From Sphingobacterium puteale (GTDB taxonomy: Bacteria; Bacteroidota; Bacteroidia; Sphingobacteriales; Sphingobacteriaceae): a stretch of 64,000 nt of DNA. The DNA lies in the NCBI RefSeq assembly GCF_003627955.1, contig NZ_RBWS01000006.1, forward strand, positions 124,001 through 188,000, written 5' to 3'. Below the pieces are notes generated by a model. It saw nothing but the letters and a program-made list of their open reading frames with translations. It was not told where the DNA came from and made no database searches. The translations under genes and the position numbers were made by a program. Below, piece after piece: positions 27,919-38,144 of the stretch. Within the stretch, counting starts at the first letter, position 1, and every line of letters starts with the position of its first letter.

Positions 27919-29688
27919 TTAATTCCAACCTATATTTTGTATAAGATTACTGTATTTAAGTACCTCACTGTAAGGGATTGGGCCATAGTTCATATAACTT
28001 TCATAGAGTCTATTCTCTACAGGTATTTCAGTGTAGTTGTTATTGGTTATACTCATTCCTTTTGCGGCCACATTAATGTCTGTTTTCCAACGGCGGAGAT
28101 CCCAAAAGCGAAATCCTTCAAAGCAAAGCTCCAGCCGGCGTTCGTTTCGGATCAGCTGCCGCATTTGATCTTTATTGTTTTTTACTTGCTCCAGGTATGG
28201 ATCGCCATTGTTGGTGCCTACACCTGCACGCCTGCGGATAGCTTTGATGATATCATAGGCAGAGAACGCAAAGGTTCCCATGCCGGTAGGTCCCCAAGCT
28301 TCATTAGCTGCTTCGGCATAGGCTAGGTACATTTCTGTCATGCGTATACGAGCGTTGAAATGCATTTGCTGGGTTGAAGATGATGGATTGAGATTGACAT
28401 CCTGACGTAGGAGCTTTTTCAGGTAGTACCCCGTCCGTGTGGAGGTTTCCACTTTGTTTAAGCCGTCATTTGTTGGACTATTGGCTGTTGTATTGATCGC
28501 TGTATTGCTGACCCCTGCTGTTGCTCCATTGACAATGATATAGGTTTTCAATCGGGGATCCCTTTTGTCGTAAGGGTTGGCCGTGTTGTAAGCCGAATTG
28601 GCATCGCTAATGGGATAGCCATTCTCCATAGGGAAGGCATCGACCAGGTTCTGTGTTGGATTGAGTCGCCCTCTCCCAAATAAGGTGGGCGGAAAATGGT
28701 CTTGCTCCATGCTATTGCTATTTCCTTTGTCAGTGCGCCAAATAATTTCGGCTGGATTGGATCCGGAGGTCAGGCCATCGACCACGTCTTTATTGTACCA
28801 GGTAAATCCTTTAGGATCTATGCCACTGGCTCCGCCTTTGGCTTGAATGACCTGTCCCGCATAGTTTGCGGCTTGTTCCCAAGTGGTTTTGCTCCCTTCA
28901 CTGTATGCTGGGCTGGCAGCTAGCAGCGCTGCTCTAGCTCGGATAGCTTGTGCGATGCGTTTGGTCATCCGTAGTTTAAAAGTATCGCCAAATACGCGAT
29001 TGTAATCATTGGCGTTTATAGATCCTGCATACTTGGCTGGAACTTGGCTATCGCTGGTTATATTTTCATAATCCATTGGGAGTAGGTCCTCTGCATTTTT
29101 TATATCATCGTATAACTGTTGCATACAGGCTTCAAATGATGCTCGAGGTTGATTGAAATCCGAATTGACGGTCTCAGGAGTCAAGCGAATAGGTACGCCC
29201 AGTATCTCTCCTGTACTTGACTTACCGGCATGTGCTTGTAGAAGATGGAACATAAATAGCGCACGAAGACCGTAGGCTTCGCCTTTCATCCGGTCGTTGA
29301 ATAGGGCACTGACTTTTGGTTCCATTGCCCATTCTACCTGATCGGTTAAGGACAGAAAATTGTTTAGATATTGGATAGCTGCGTAACTGTTACGCCATTG
29401 ATCGAAAGGATTGTTTATACTTGTCCATTGTCCGGTTGCCGTTTTTAGAAAAGTATTGTTCTTATCGTTACTCACTGCATTGTCGGTTGCCACATCGTCA
29501 AAACTGTAGCTGTTGCTCGGAATCCGGTTATATCCATTTAGGAGCAGTCCCTGGGCATACAAAGGACGGCTATTGGCCGTTTCAATTTCGAGATTGTTCT
29601 CGAGAGCGGGCTCAAACATATCTTCGCAGGAAGAAAATAGCAGGCTGCCCGCCATGGCTAGAATTAGTATTTTTTTCATCATTCTCAT
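27919..29688 (-). CDS. xusD: SusD/RagB family lipoprotein (second Xus pair)
   Basis: Glycan-binding surface lipoprotein, 589 residues, partner of the SusC at 29704. Lipobox is FSSC; the start is either 29688 or the Met three codons in (29679), since ATG AGA ATG ATG precedes the charged signal start. Family blocks seen: GEAYGLRALFMFHLLQAHAG, RIAQAIRARAALLAASPAYS, and near the C-terminus RIRMTEMYLAYAEAANEAWG with RNERRLELCFEGFRFWDLRR. The gene order SusC-SusD-SusC-SusD-lipoprotein-GH10 is the hallmark of the Xus xylan locus, which is the basis for the symbol. Confidence 0.92.
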   Translation of the reverse strand: MRMMKKILILAMAGSLLFSSCEDMFEPALENNLEIETANSRPLYAQGLLLNGYNRIPSNSYSFDDVATDNAVSNDKNNTFLKTATGQWTSINNPFDQWRNSYAAIQYLNNFLSLTDQVEWAMEPKVSALFNDRMKGEAYGLRALFMFHLLQAHAGKSSTGEILGVPIRLTPETVNSDFNQPRASFEACMQQLYDDIKNAEDLLPMDYENITSDSQVPAKYAGSINANDYNRVFGDTFKLRMTKRIAQAIRARAALLAASPAYSEGSKTTWEQAANYAGQVIQAKGGASGIDPKGFTWYNKDVVDGLTSGSNPAEIIWRTDKGNSNSMEQDHFPPTLFGRGRLNPTQNLVDAFPMENGYPISDANSAYNTANPYDKRDPRLKTYIIVNGATAGVSNTAINTTANSPTNDGLNKVETSTRTGYYLKKLLRQDVNLNPSSSTQQMHFNARIRMTEMYLAYAEAANEAWGPTGMGTFAFSAYDIIKAIRRRAGVGTNNGDPYLEQVKNNKDQMRQLIRNERRLELCFEGFRFWDLRRWKTDINVAAKGMSITNNNYTEIPVENRLYESYMNYGPIPYSEVLKYSNLIQNIGWN

Positions 29689-29703
29689 TTTAACTATTCA
29701 GAA

Positions 29704-32583
29704 TTAAAATAATGCCTTTAGGCCGACGTTGAAAAATCGGGTTTGAGGCGCTTGTCCAATATTCAGTTGCATGGTTTCTTTTTCTTTTGCAATCATCAAC
29801 AGATTAGATCCATTCGCATAAATTCCCAGTTCATGGATAAATTTTGAACTAAGTATACGCTTGGGAAAATCGTAGGAAAGCTGCACTTTGGACAGATTAA
29901 TGCGATCCGTCTTATAGAGCCAAAAGTCTGAGCTTCGAAAGTTGTTATCACTGTTGAATGTGGTAAGGCGTGGATATGTTGCGGTCTCCTTGGTAGACTC
30001 GGTCCAGCGGTCACGTACAATAACCGAATATTTATCCTCTGCGTCTACCCAAAAGTATGAACTGTTTTTTATGGCGTTAGCGCCGAACTGTCCTGTAGCA
30101 GCTGCAAATAGGGTGAAGTTGTTCCATTTCACTGTCAGGTTCAGTCCTAGTGTAAGTGGCGACCCCGCCCATCCGCCTTTGCCCAAATATACTTCGTCTC
30201 GTGTATCAATGGTGCCGTCTCCATTTTGATCTTTATACTTAATATCTCCGGGCTTTACTTCCCCAAATGAGGAGAAGGCCGAATTGTCAATATCAGACTG
30301 GCTCATATAAAAACCATCGTGCTGTAAGCCCCAGATGGCGTCTAGCGGTTTTCCGGCTCTGTTTTGATAGTTGAACTGGTATAATTCGTCTCTTTTTACT
30401 GCCTTTGTCGTATAGTACATCCCGTTGAATCCCAGCGATACAAAAGTTTGGTTTAGCTGTTTGTTCAGATTGACACCAAAGTCAACGCCCTGACGTTGGT
30501 CACTGTTGTAATTGATGTAGGGAAGATCCGAGTAAACAGGCCAACCTGTCATGAAATACATAGGATATTGCGTTGTCGCTTGTACCAAGCCACCGCTCAT
30601 CCGATTTAAAAAGTAAGCGGTATTGAAGGTGATTAGGTTATTGTAAAATCCCCCTGCAAGGCTGACGTTAAATTCCTTACGTTTAGGGAATTTCATGTTT
30701 GGATTGTCGCCTCTACGTCGATCAAAAGAATGCACCAATGCGCCATCCGCCCAGCTATACCAGGCTCCATCGTTGTAGGTATAATAACCCTGATAAAGGA
30801 AATAGTCGCTAATATCCAGATCGGTATTTAAAATGCCGGCCGAAGCAGATAATCTTAAATCATTGACAACATTACTGTTTGCTAGAAAATTTTCTTTTGA
30901 TAGACGCCAGGAAAGGGCTAATGTCGGCGAAAGGGCCTGTCTGTTTCCCGCTGGCAATTTAGCCGAATGGCTATAGGCGCTACTAAAATCAACGTAATAT
31001 TTACCAGAATAGTTGTAGCCTAGCTGAAGCCCTAGATTGGCATTGCTAACTTTATGATAACTGCCGGATTCAGCAATCTGAAAAGCGTTGGCCAATAGGA
31101 TTGCCGAAACGTGGTGATTGTTATCGTAAGTGCGGTTAAAGTTTAAAGAGCTATTTAGTCCGATGGTCTGCCGATAGGTGCTGTTGCTGATATTTTGGAT
31201 GCCCGATATGCGATCATCACCATATTTTGTGAGGCTGCTGATCCGATCTTTTCCGTCGTAATTGTTCCATGATGCTTGATACACCGCATAATTGTTGTTG
31301 TAGGACTGATTGTAATTTGACTGATAGTCTACCGCGAGGTTGGTTTTGAAAACCAGGCCTTGCAAGATGTTTTTCAAGTCAAAATTCAATCCTGTATTGA
31401 ATTGAAACTGCCGATTGAGATAACGGTTGGTACCACCGGCATAGATGTTTGCAAAGGCATTGGTTTGGTCTAGTTGACTTCCCCCCAGTAGGTATTTGCC
31501 ATCGATAAGAAAATTACTGTTGTTGACATACACCATCGAATTGACGTCGCCTTCTTCGATCATATCAATCGGGATGAGGGGAGAGAAGCGATGAGGCCGT
31601 ATGTTAGCCGCTGCCTCCCAATAGTTCGCATTCACCCCCTTTAAAACATAGAAGCTGGCAGCGGCATCTACATTTAATGAGATCATATCGTTTACTTTGA
31701 CATCGATATTACCACGCATATTAAATCTATTGGCGCCACCATTTTTTTTCGCCTGCCCAAAGTTCAGCATGGAGCCTTCGGACCAAAATCCAAAGTTGGT
31801 ATAATACTGCGCGCGCTGATTGCCACCAGAAATTTCGGCGGTTGCATCGTAGCGGTTATAATGATCTTTGATATAGTCCGGTGAATAGTAATCGACATTG
31901 GGGTAACGAAAAGGATTGCTTCCTGCTGCGTGCTGATAGATCGTTTCGGCATTGTAAAGTGGTGTAAGCCCATCATTTTGGCGAGCTTCGTTATACAAAG
32001 TCATATATTCTGCTGACCCCAGGTATTTCGGATAGCTTATCCGCGCATTGAGACCAGCATTGGCCCTGATTTTTACCTTCTGACCCCCAGCCATTCCACG
32101 TTTTGTGCTAATGCTGATGACGCCTTTAGCCGCACGGCTTCCATAAAGTGCAATGGCATTGACTCCTTTTAGCACACTGATCTGCTCAATCTCCGTGGGC
32201 ATAACATTGTTGGCATCGCGCGGAAATCCATCCACTAAGACCAGATAACCGCTCATCCCCCAGATATTTCCATTATAGCCAGGAATGAAGGCCTCCAAAT
32301 TCTCCAAACTGTAGGTGTTGTAGCTCTTATCAAGCAATTGAGGGATATTGATGGCTTGGACATTGCCCATAAGATCATTTTTTTGGACTTTGCGAAATGC
32401 CACTTGCACAAGAGTCGTACTATCTGTGCTGCTACTGTCTGGAATTGTTGTTGTCAAAAATTCCTGGAATATATTTTTATGTAGTATAACACTTGGATCA
32501 TGTGATGCTTTGGCCAATCCTTTTGTGGTGGCGGTCCAGCTTAATCCAAGACATAGTGCTATCGTTAATTTTTTGTACTTCAT
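29704..32583 (-). CDS. xusC: SusC/RagA TonB-dependent transporter lacking the N-terminal regulatory domain
   Basis: Second SusC of the Xus-type operon, 959 residues from the Met at 32583, where the signal peptide MKYKKLTIALCLGLSW begins (the open frame upstream overlaps the SusD gene). Unlike the other three SusC proteins here, it has no carboxypeptidase-regulatory-like domain. After the signal comes a short linker, then VQVAFRKVQKNDLMGNV, which occupies the place of the VVVGYGTQKK TonB-box segment, then a compact plug (GYLVLVDGFPRDANN; IALYGSRAAKGVISISTKRG) and the barrel ending KALF. It probably imports a different xylo-oligosaccharide from the first pair. Gap to the upstream SusD gene is 26 bases. 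Confidence 0.9.
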   Translation of the reverse strand: MKYKKLTIALCLGLSWTATTKGLAKASHDPSVILHKNIFQEFLTTTIPDSSSTDSTTLVQVAFRKVQKNDLMGNVQAINIPQLLDKSYNTYSLENLEAFIPGYNGNIWGMSGYLVLVDGFPRDANNVMPTEIEQISVLKGVNAIALYGSRAAKGVISISTKRGMAGGQKVKIRANAGLNARISYPKYLGSAEYMTLYNEARQNDGLTPLYNAETIYQHAAGSNPFRYPNVDYYSPDYIKDHYNRYDATAEISGGNQRAQYYTNFGFWSEGSMLNFGQAKKNGGANRFNMRGNIDVKVNDMISLNVDAAASFYVLKGVNANYWEAAANIRPHRFSPLIPIDMIEEGDVNSMVYVNNSNFLIDGKYLLGGSQLDQTNAFANIYAGGTNRYLNRQFQFNTGLNFDLKNILQGLVFKTNLAVDYQSNYNQSYNNNYAVYQASWNNYDGKDRISSLTKYGDDRISGIQNISNSTYRQTIGLNSSLNFNRTYDNNHHVSAILLANAFQIAESGSYHKVSNANLGLQLGYNYSGKYYVDFSSAYSHSAKLPAGNRQALSPTLALSWRLSKENFLANSNVVNDLRLSASAGILNTDLDISDYFLYQGYYTYNDGAWYSWADGALVHSFDRRRGDNPNMKFPKRKEFNVSLAGGFYNNLITFNTAYFLNRMSGGLVQATTQYPMYFMTGWPVYSDLPYINYNSDQRQGVDFGVNLNKQLNQTFVSLGFNGMYYTTKAVKRDELYQFNYQNRAGKPLDAIWGLQHDGFYMSQSDIDNSAFSSFGEVKPGDIKYKDQNGDGTIDTRDEVYLGKGGWAGSPLTLGLNLTVKWNNFTLFAAATGQFGANAIKNSSYFWVDAEDKYSVIVRDRWTESTKETATYPRLTTFNSDNNFRSSDFWLYKTDRINLSKVQLSYDFPKRILSSKFIHELGIYANGSNLLMIAKEKETMQLNIGQAPQTRFFNVGLKALF

Positions 32584-32609
32584 TTTTTGAATGATTAAAT
32601 GAAAACTTG

Positions 32610-34508
32610 TTACCAACCTGGGTTCTGATAGAACTCGGGATACATACTAACATCTCTGACCTTTAGTGGCAACCAGTAGTGTTTGTTCGTAAATTTGCGT
32701 TCCAAAATGATGTTCTCTTGGATATTGACAACGCGATTTTGAGACGGGTCCTGGTTGTTAAATACGCCTACTCGATCAAATGAAACCGCTTTCTTCACTG
32801 TGTAAGGCGCTTCGGTCAATAACAACCAGCGGCGCAGATCATTAAAGCGGTGCCCTTCGAATGATAGTTCCACAGCACGTTCGCGACGTAACTCGGGAAG
32901 CAAAGCGGCCGCGGAGCTGAGAAATTTGCTGTCTACATGTCCCGCGCCAGCCCGGTCGCGTACAATATTGATTGCGTCGACAGCTGTTCTGCTATAATTG
33001 TCTGCTTTACCTGTGGCCGAATTGGAAGCCATCATAGCAGCTTCTGCATACATCAAATAGACATCAGCAAGGCGCATGTAAGGAACGTAAATATGAAGAT
33101 TGGTACCGTAACTATAGGCTTGATCATATTTATTGGATGTTAGAGGGATAAATTTGCGTAAGACGTAGCCTGTCTGACTACCGGTGCGGATATCTCGATA
33201 GCTTCCTCCTGTGTACAGATTGGCGTGGCGGTCTACTTCTTCTTTTTCCGGCATGTTTCCCTGAACGACCTTTACACCGTCAAAAATAATGTCCTTATAA
33301 AAGCGTGGGTCACGATCTTTCCATGGGTATTCGGCATTGTACCCGGACTCCACATCGGACTGGGTGATGTCCTTGATCGGTAAGCCACTTTTCATGCCAT
33401 AGTAGTCGACATAATTTGCGGTTGGGTTAAACTTAAGGTCGCCGTCGCCAACCTCTAATGGGATGTACTGTTTGCTGGTCCCCCAATTAGATACCCAGGC
33501 ATCAATATAAGGTCCCCTGAAGATCGCCTCCGTACTTCCTGGCATAGCCCAGTTTTGTCCCGTTGTATAAAAGTTTAAATGAATGTTCGCCATTGGTAAT
33601 AGCGTATAATTTGTCTGACCGCTCTCTACAAGGGATAGCAATTCGCCAAACGCTTGGGTAGCTTTTTTACAGTAGTCCGCATGATAGGCTTTACTTCCTG
33701 TAGATTGAAAATTCATTAGCGGACTTCCTGCCCAAAGGTAGTTTTTGCCGAGGTAGGCCAGTGCCATGATTTTATTGATACGCAGCTGATTTTTGCCCAG
33801 TGTACGTTTTCCAGCGGTTGTATTATCCCAATCAATTGGCAAGAGGTCGGCCGCTTCTCTAAAATCGGCTGCGGCAAGATCCGCACAGGCATGATAGCTA
33901 AGTCGGGGTAGTCGAAGCTTTTCGTCGCTCGGAAGTACATAATTAATGTATGGCATTCCACCAAAATATTCCATCAATCGGTGGTGAAACCAACCTCTGA
34001 AAAATAACAATTGCCCCTTGATTAGATTCTTTTCTTCTTGGGTGGCTTCGGTCAGTTTATCGATATTTTCTAAACCAAGACTTATTTTCCGCAAGCCGAA
34101 CCATGCGGCGCTCCATAGATCGCGGAAGGCGCGGTTGGCGAATACATCGTCGTTTCTGGTGGTAAAATCACCCTGATCCATCCAACCGGCGCCCCAGCCA
34201 TCAAACTCCCTTTGCCAGCCCCAAAAATTGCCCTGGTCAATCTTGTTTACAAAATGAAAATTGTTGGCTGTCGAGGTGATTTCATCCTCGCCCCAGTTCC
34301 AGGAGTTGGTCCAGTAGTTGTTGCTGAAATTGACTACACAGTTATACAGCTCTTCGGTGTACCCCTGGAAGTTTATAAAATTTTTAAATGCTTCTTTGGA
34401 TGACACGTTGGACTGCTCTTCTTTATCGAGATATTTATTGCAGGAGAGTAATGATGTAGACGACCAGAGTACACCCGTTATAAAAATTACCTTGAAATAT
34501 TTTTTCAT
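32610..34508 (-). CDS. xusB: SusD/RagB family lipoprotein (first Xus pair)
   Basis: Surface glycan-binding lipoprotein of 632 residues, at the long end for SusD. Lipobox is LSC in SLLSCNKYLDKEE. The N-terminal region is rich in Trp and Tyr (NYWTNSWNWGEDEITSTANN, GWQREFDGWGAGW), consistent with aromatic platforms for xylan chains. Core helices: KGQLLFFRGWFHHRLMEYFG and VPYMRLADVYLMYAEAAMMA; the closing SusD block is RERAVELSFEGHRFNDLRRW. Directly follows the large SusC after 13 bases. Assignment as XusB is by order. Confidence 0.93.
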   Translation of the reverse strand: MKKYFKVIFITGVLWSSTSLLSCNKYLDKEEQSNVSSKEAFKNFINFQGYTEELYNCVVNFSNNYWTNSWNWGEDEITSTANNFHFVNKIDQGNFWGWQREFDGWGAGWMDQGDFTTRNDDVFANRAFRDLWSAAWFGLRKISLGLENIDKLTEATQEEKNLIKGQLLFFRGWFHHRLMEYFGGMPYINYVLPSDEKLRLPRLSYHACADLAAADFREAADLLPIDWDNTTAGKRTLGKNQLRINKIMALAYLGKNYLWAGSPLMNFQSTGSKAYHADYCKKATQAFGELLSLVESGQTNYTLLPMANIHLNFYTTGQNWAMPGSTEAIFRGPYIDAWVSNWGTSKQYIPLEVGDGDLKFNPTANYVDYYGMKSGLPIKDITQSDVESGYNAEYPWKDRDPRFYKDIIFDGVKVVQGNMPEKEEVDRHANLYTGGSYRDIRTGSQTGYVLRKFIPLTSNKYDQAYSYGTNLHIYVPYMRLADVYLMYAEAAMMASNSATGKADNYSRTAVDAINIVRDRAGAGHVDSKFLSSAAALLPELRRERAVELSFEGHRFNDLRRWLLLTEAPYTVKKAVSFDRVGVFNNQDPSQNRVVNIQENIILERKFTNKHYWLPLKVRDVSMYPEFYQNPGW

Positions 34509-34521
34509 CTGTCTAATTGCT

Positions 34522-37500
34522 TTAAAAAGTAATGTTTGCTCCTAGGTTAAACCGCTTTACCGTAGGATAAGCTCCTTGGGAAGCCCAACCTGTACCGGCG
34601 TAATTTGATTCTCGGTCATCCGGCATTTTCGACCAGAAGACCAAGTTATTGCCATTTAGAAACAGGCGGAGATTTTGGAGACCCAGGCGTTTGATCACGC
34701 TGGATTCACGATTGAAATTGTAAGCAATCTCAGCTGTCTTCAATCGAATGTAAGACCCGTCAAACATATACCGGTTGCCAGGCGTATAACTGCTGGGTTG
34801 GGATAACCATCGTGGAAGTGGCACATCGGCATTAATATTGTCCTTTGCCCAATAGGAGCCTTCATCGTAAGCCAGATTAAGCTGTCCTGCAAAACTGTTG
34901 AAGACCACCTGACGGGTAACATTATTCACAGCATACCACTGCGTCATAACACTGAAATTCTTCCAGTCGAACCCGATCGTCAAATTGTAGGTGTTTTGGG
35001 GAACGGAGGGGAAAGCATATGGTATATTGTCCTTAGCGTCGATAATACCATCACCGTTGTAATCCAATAGGTGATAATTGCCGGGAAGCTTCGCAAGGTC
35101 ATTGCTTTCATGTATGGTACTGCCATAAAGTTCATCCCAGGTGTTATAATAGCCAGAACTTACATAGGAATAGGTTTGGTTTACCTGTTTGTTATCCGGC
35201 TTTTGATATTCGGGCAGCAATTCAGCTGCATCAGCATTGATGACTTTATCCTTGGCATGGGTAAAATTGATATCAGCCCATATCCGCCAATCAAGATTGA
35301 GTTGCTTATTAAATTTCAGTTCGACTTCATAACCTTTATTTTCTACTTCTCCGAGATTGGCTGTTGGAGCCTCTACACCAAAATAGGAGGGAATAGATCT
35401 TCCTGCGCCTGTAATAAGGACATTTGTCCGATGATCTTTGAAGAAGTCCACCTTTCCGGAAATCTGTCCGTTGAACAGACCGAAATCCACGCCGAAATTT
35501 AGCTTCTTGACTTTTTCCCAGCGGATATTTGGATTTCCGAGTATATTTTCTTTATACCAGATGTACGGACTGGTGTTTCCATCTGAGTAGGAAAACCGAC
35601 CGTCGACACCCATTCCTGACGTACCGCCGTAGGCCCATTGCGTGAGATAAAGAAACTGTCCACCGCCACTGTCATCGCCAATATCCCCATAGGAGGCGCG
35701 TAACTTTAACATGCTCAAAAAGGACAGAGGTTTTATAAATTCTTCTTCCGAAACTAGCCAGCCTATACCACCCGAATTAAAAAAGGCAAATCTATTTTCA
35801 GGTGCGAATTTCTCCGATCCCGTATAGGCGCCATTATACTCGAGCATGTATCTGTTTTTATAGTTGTAGGTGGTGCGGAATACCCAGTCTTCCCGATAGG
35901 AAGGAACGGTGTTTCCTGTTCCGTATTGATTTCGGTTGACTAATCCCATCGCCGAAATATTGTGGTTTTGAGCAATTGTAGTTGCGTAATTCAGTTGTAA
36001 TTGGTAGAATAATCTTCGATAAGTAAGTCTGTTATCGACAACACCTCCTCCTGTTGTCCAGTCAATACCTTCGACAAAATCAAATCTATTGGTAGCATCA
36101 GAAGTGATCTGGTAAGTCGGAAGTCCGGTTTCGGGATTTATCCATTTGGTTTGGGTGTTGTTATTCGCGTCGTTGATACCGCGATTGGCTTCAACAAAAG
36201 TGTTGTCTAGGGAGAGCGTCCCGCGTACATTAAGTCCCTTTGCTAAAAATTTAAGGTCTTGTTCGAGTGTAAAATCGCTCGTAATGCGACTTGTAGTCGT
36301 ATACTCCGTTCCACTGATGGCCAGCACACGAGCAGAGTTTATGCCAGCATTTGGGTTTAGCGCATTAAATCCCCAGGTGCCATCTGAATAACGTGGATAA
36401 ATAGCATCCGGTGCTACGGTGTACGCTGCAATCCAATAGGAATAATGATTTCCACCGCCAAATGGACTTTTTCGGACGCCACGTGAGCCCGATAGATTCG
36501 TTGAAAATTTTGTTGTTGGTGTCAGTTGGAAATCTAGGTTGGAACGGACATTGAGCCGGTTAAATCCATAGCCCGTTTTATAACCCCTCGCATTTTCAAA
36601 TTGGCGGAACATATCGCCTTCATAGAGATAATCCGCATTGGCAAAGTATTTGACAAATGGGGTACCGCCGGCAATATTCACACTGCTGTTTTGCGAAAAT
36701 GCTTGGCTCCTAAAGAGCTCTTTCGCCCAATCGGTATTCACATAGCGCTCCCGTTCAGTTTGGTCAGCAGGGAAACGGTATTTATTGATGATGTCCTGCG
36801 GTGAATAATCGGCCCAACTTGCAGGATTGATGCCCAATTCATATTCAATCACCTTATTGCGTAGCATCAGCGCGTCGTACGAATCCATTTTACCTGGAAG
36901 TTGGGAAACGGTCTTTATAATGTTGTTAACGGTCCCGCGTATCAGCATTTGCCCTTCTTTACCCCGTTTAGTAGTGATTAAAATAACGCCGTTGGCCCCT
37001 CTGACACCATAGACAGCGGTTGCCGACGCATCTTTGAGTACAGAGATCGTTTCAATGGAACTGATATCAACCGCAGATAATGGCCTTTCCACACCGTCGA
37101 CCATGACTAAGGGGTCAGTATTATTCCAAGTACTACGACCCCGGATGACAATACGAGGGTCTTCTTCTCCGGGCATACCTGTACTGGCTGTCGTGATTAC
37201 CCCAGGAACATTGCCTGTTAAAGCGGCACCCACACTGGAGACACCCCCTGCACGTTCCAGAATTTTTCCTGAAGTCTGGGCAATAGCCCCCACGACAGTC
37301 TCTTTTTTCTGACGGCCGTATCCTACAACGATGGTTTCTTCTATTTCAATAGATTTTTCGGTTAATTGAATTTCTATCGTAATTTTCTGAGCAACATCAA
37401 CCTCGACCTGATTATAACCTAATTTGGAAATGGTCAGTAAACTTTTACCCTCGGGTATTTGAAGTGTGAAACTTCCGTTTTCATCGCTGGCCGTAGCCAA

Positions 37501-37704
37501 AGATGTACCCTTTATTTTGATCGAAGCACCGCTTATTCGCTTATGGTTGCTATCAACGACGCTGCCTTTTATTTGCCTTTTGGCCTGAGCAAGTAGCGTT
37601 GACTGTCCAAAGCAGATTAGGAATAGCAGTAAGGTGAATGGCCTAGCTATACCCCATAGCTTTTTCCAATGCCTTACTAGTGTGATTGTAAATGTAATCA
37701 TCAT
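34522..37704 (-). CDS. xusA: SusC/RagA TonB-dependent xylo-oligosaccharide transporter (first Xus pair)
   Basis: First gene of the minus-strand xylan operon, 1060 residues. The signal peptide covers about 1-40 (cut after LLAQ). A carboxypeptidase-regulatory-like domain follows (IKGSVVDSNHKRISGASIKI), then the TonB-box segment ETIVVGYGRQKKE, plug (IVIRGRSTWNNTDPLVMVDG; AVYGVRGANGVILITTKRG) and barrel ending GANITF. The start could be either of two adjacent Met codons (37704 or 37701). It is transcribed divergently from the HTCS regulator, and its promoter carries copy C of the shared operator. Predicted leader is about 250 bases and includes a 12-base palindrome. Expected to import large xylan fragments. 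Confidence 0.94.
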   Translation of the reverse strand: MMITFTITLVRHWKKLWGIARPFTLLLFLICFGQSTLLAQAKRQIKGSVVDSNHKRISGASIKIKGTSLATASDENGSFTLQIPEGKSLLTISKLGYNQVEVDVAQKITIEIQLTEKSIEIEETIVVGYGRQKKETVVGAIAQTSGKILERAGGVSSVGAALTGNVPGVITTASTGMPGEEDPRIVIRGRSTWNNTDPLVMVDGVERPLSAVDISSIETISVLKDASATAVYGVRGANGVILITTKRGKEGQMLIRGTVNNIIKTVSQLPGKMDSYDALMLRNKVIEYELGINPASWADYSPQDIINKYRFPADQTERERYVNTDWAKELFRSQAFSQNSSVNIAGGTPFVKYFANADYLYEGDMFRQFENARGYKTGYGFNRLNVRSNLDFQLTPTTKFSTNLSGSRGVRKSPFGGGNHYSYWIAAYTVAPDAIYPRYSDGTWGFNALNPNAGINSARVLAISGTEYTTTSRITSDFTLEQDLKFLAKGLNVRGTLSLDNTFVEANRGINDANNNTQTKWINPETGLPTYQITSDATNRFDFVEGIDWTTGGGVVDNRLTYRRLFYQLQLNYATTIAQNHNISAMGLVNRNQYGTGNTVPSYREDWVFRTTYNYKNRYMLEYNGAYTGSEKFAPENRFAFFNSGGIGWLVSEEEFIKPLSFLSMLKLRASYGDIGDDSGGGQFLYLTQWAYGGTSGMGVDGRFSYSDGNTSPYIWYKENILGNPNIRWEKVKKLNFGVDFGLFNGQISGKVDFFKDHRTNVLITGAGRSIPSYFGVEAPTANLGEVENKGYEVELKFNKQLNLDWRIWADINFTHAKDKVINADAAELLPEYQKPDNKQVNQTYSYVSSGYYNTWDELYGSTIHESNDLAKLPGNYHLLDYNGDGIIDAKDNIPYAFPSVPQNTYNLTIGFDWKNFSVMTQWYAVNNVTRQVVFNSFAGQLNLAYDEGSYWAKDNINADVPLPRWLSQPSSYTPGNRYMFDGSYIRLKTAEIAYNFNRESSVIKRLGLQNLRLFLNGNNLVFWSKMPDDRESNYAGTGWASQGAYPTVKRFNLGANITF

Positions 37705-37887
37705 AGCATTTGTGGATTAATAAATAGGTTTAAGAATTATTGGTTAAATTTTCTTTAATTGGCTAAATACGATTGTATTTGTATTTCCCTTTATTCATTT
37801 TAATAAAATGAATCGCCGTCATGGATCATCAAGTGTTGTCATGTTTTGCATTAATAATTGGTTAAAATTTCTGATTGTAAAAACATC

Positions 37888-37899
37888 GCAACCGGTTGC
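37888..37899. promoter_or_regulatory. 12-base palindrome GCAACCGGTTGC, possible LacI-family operator
   Basis: A perfect palindrome with a central CCGG, the general form of LacI-family operators. It lies in the 440-base divergent region between the SusC (37704) and HTCS (38145) genes, about 60 bases inside the predicted SusC leader. No LacI-family gene is in the window, so the binder would be encoded elsewhere. The only other structure I see in this intergenic stretch is the minus-strand promoter at 37963-38031; I found no clear promoter box for the HTCS gene. Confidence 0.4.
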
Positions 37900-37962
37900 A
37901 CAATTAGGATGTAGTTTCTCCACGAATGGAGATGCCTTTCAAAGCAGTTTATAATTGTAAAC

Positions 37963-38031
37963 CAAAACTAGCCAATGCATGGATGTAATGATAGCAAGAA
38001 TGTTTAAATGAAGGATAAGAATGTCAAATAC
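37963..38031 (-). promoter_or_regulatory. Promoter/operator of the Xus-type operon (copy C of the shared regulatory element)
   Basis: On the minus strand, the -7 box TAGTTTTG (37970 down to 37963) is identical to that of copy B and one base from copy A. Upstream, ACATTCTTATCCTTCATTT starts at 38024, so the distance from its first base to the first base of the -7 box is 54, the same as in copies A (3167 to 3221) and B (42288 to 42342). Against copy A, 22 of 30 bases agree over the upstream block, while the bases between block and box do not align. Predicted target of the HTCS encoded next door. Confidence 0.6.
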
Positions 38032-38144
38032 GATCGAATATGAAGTATAAATTATAACGATATTGGTTTGGTCAGGATTAATTTAATAAATTAGTCGACT
38101 GTTCACAGTGCTGTTTTAAAATAGCGAAGATTACACCTGAATAT

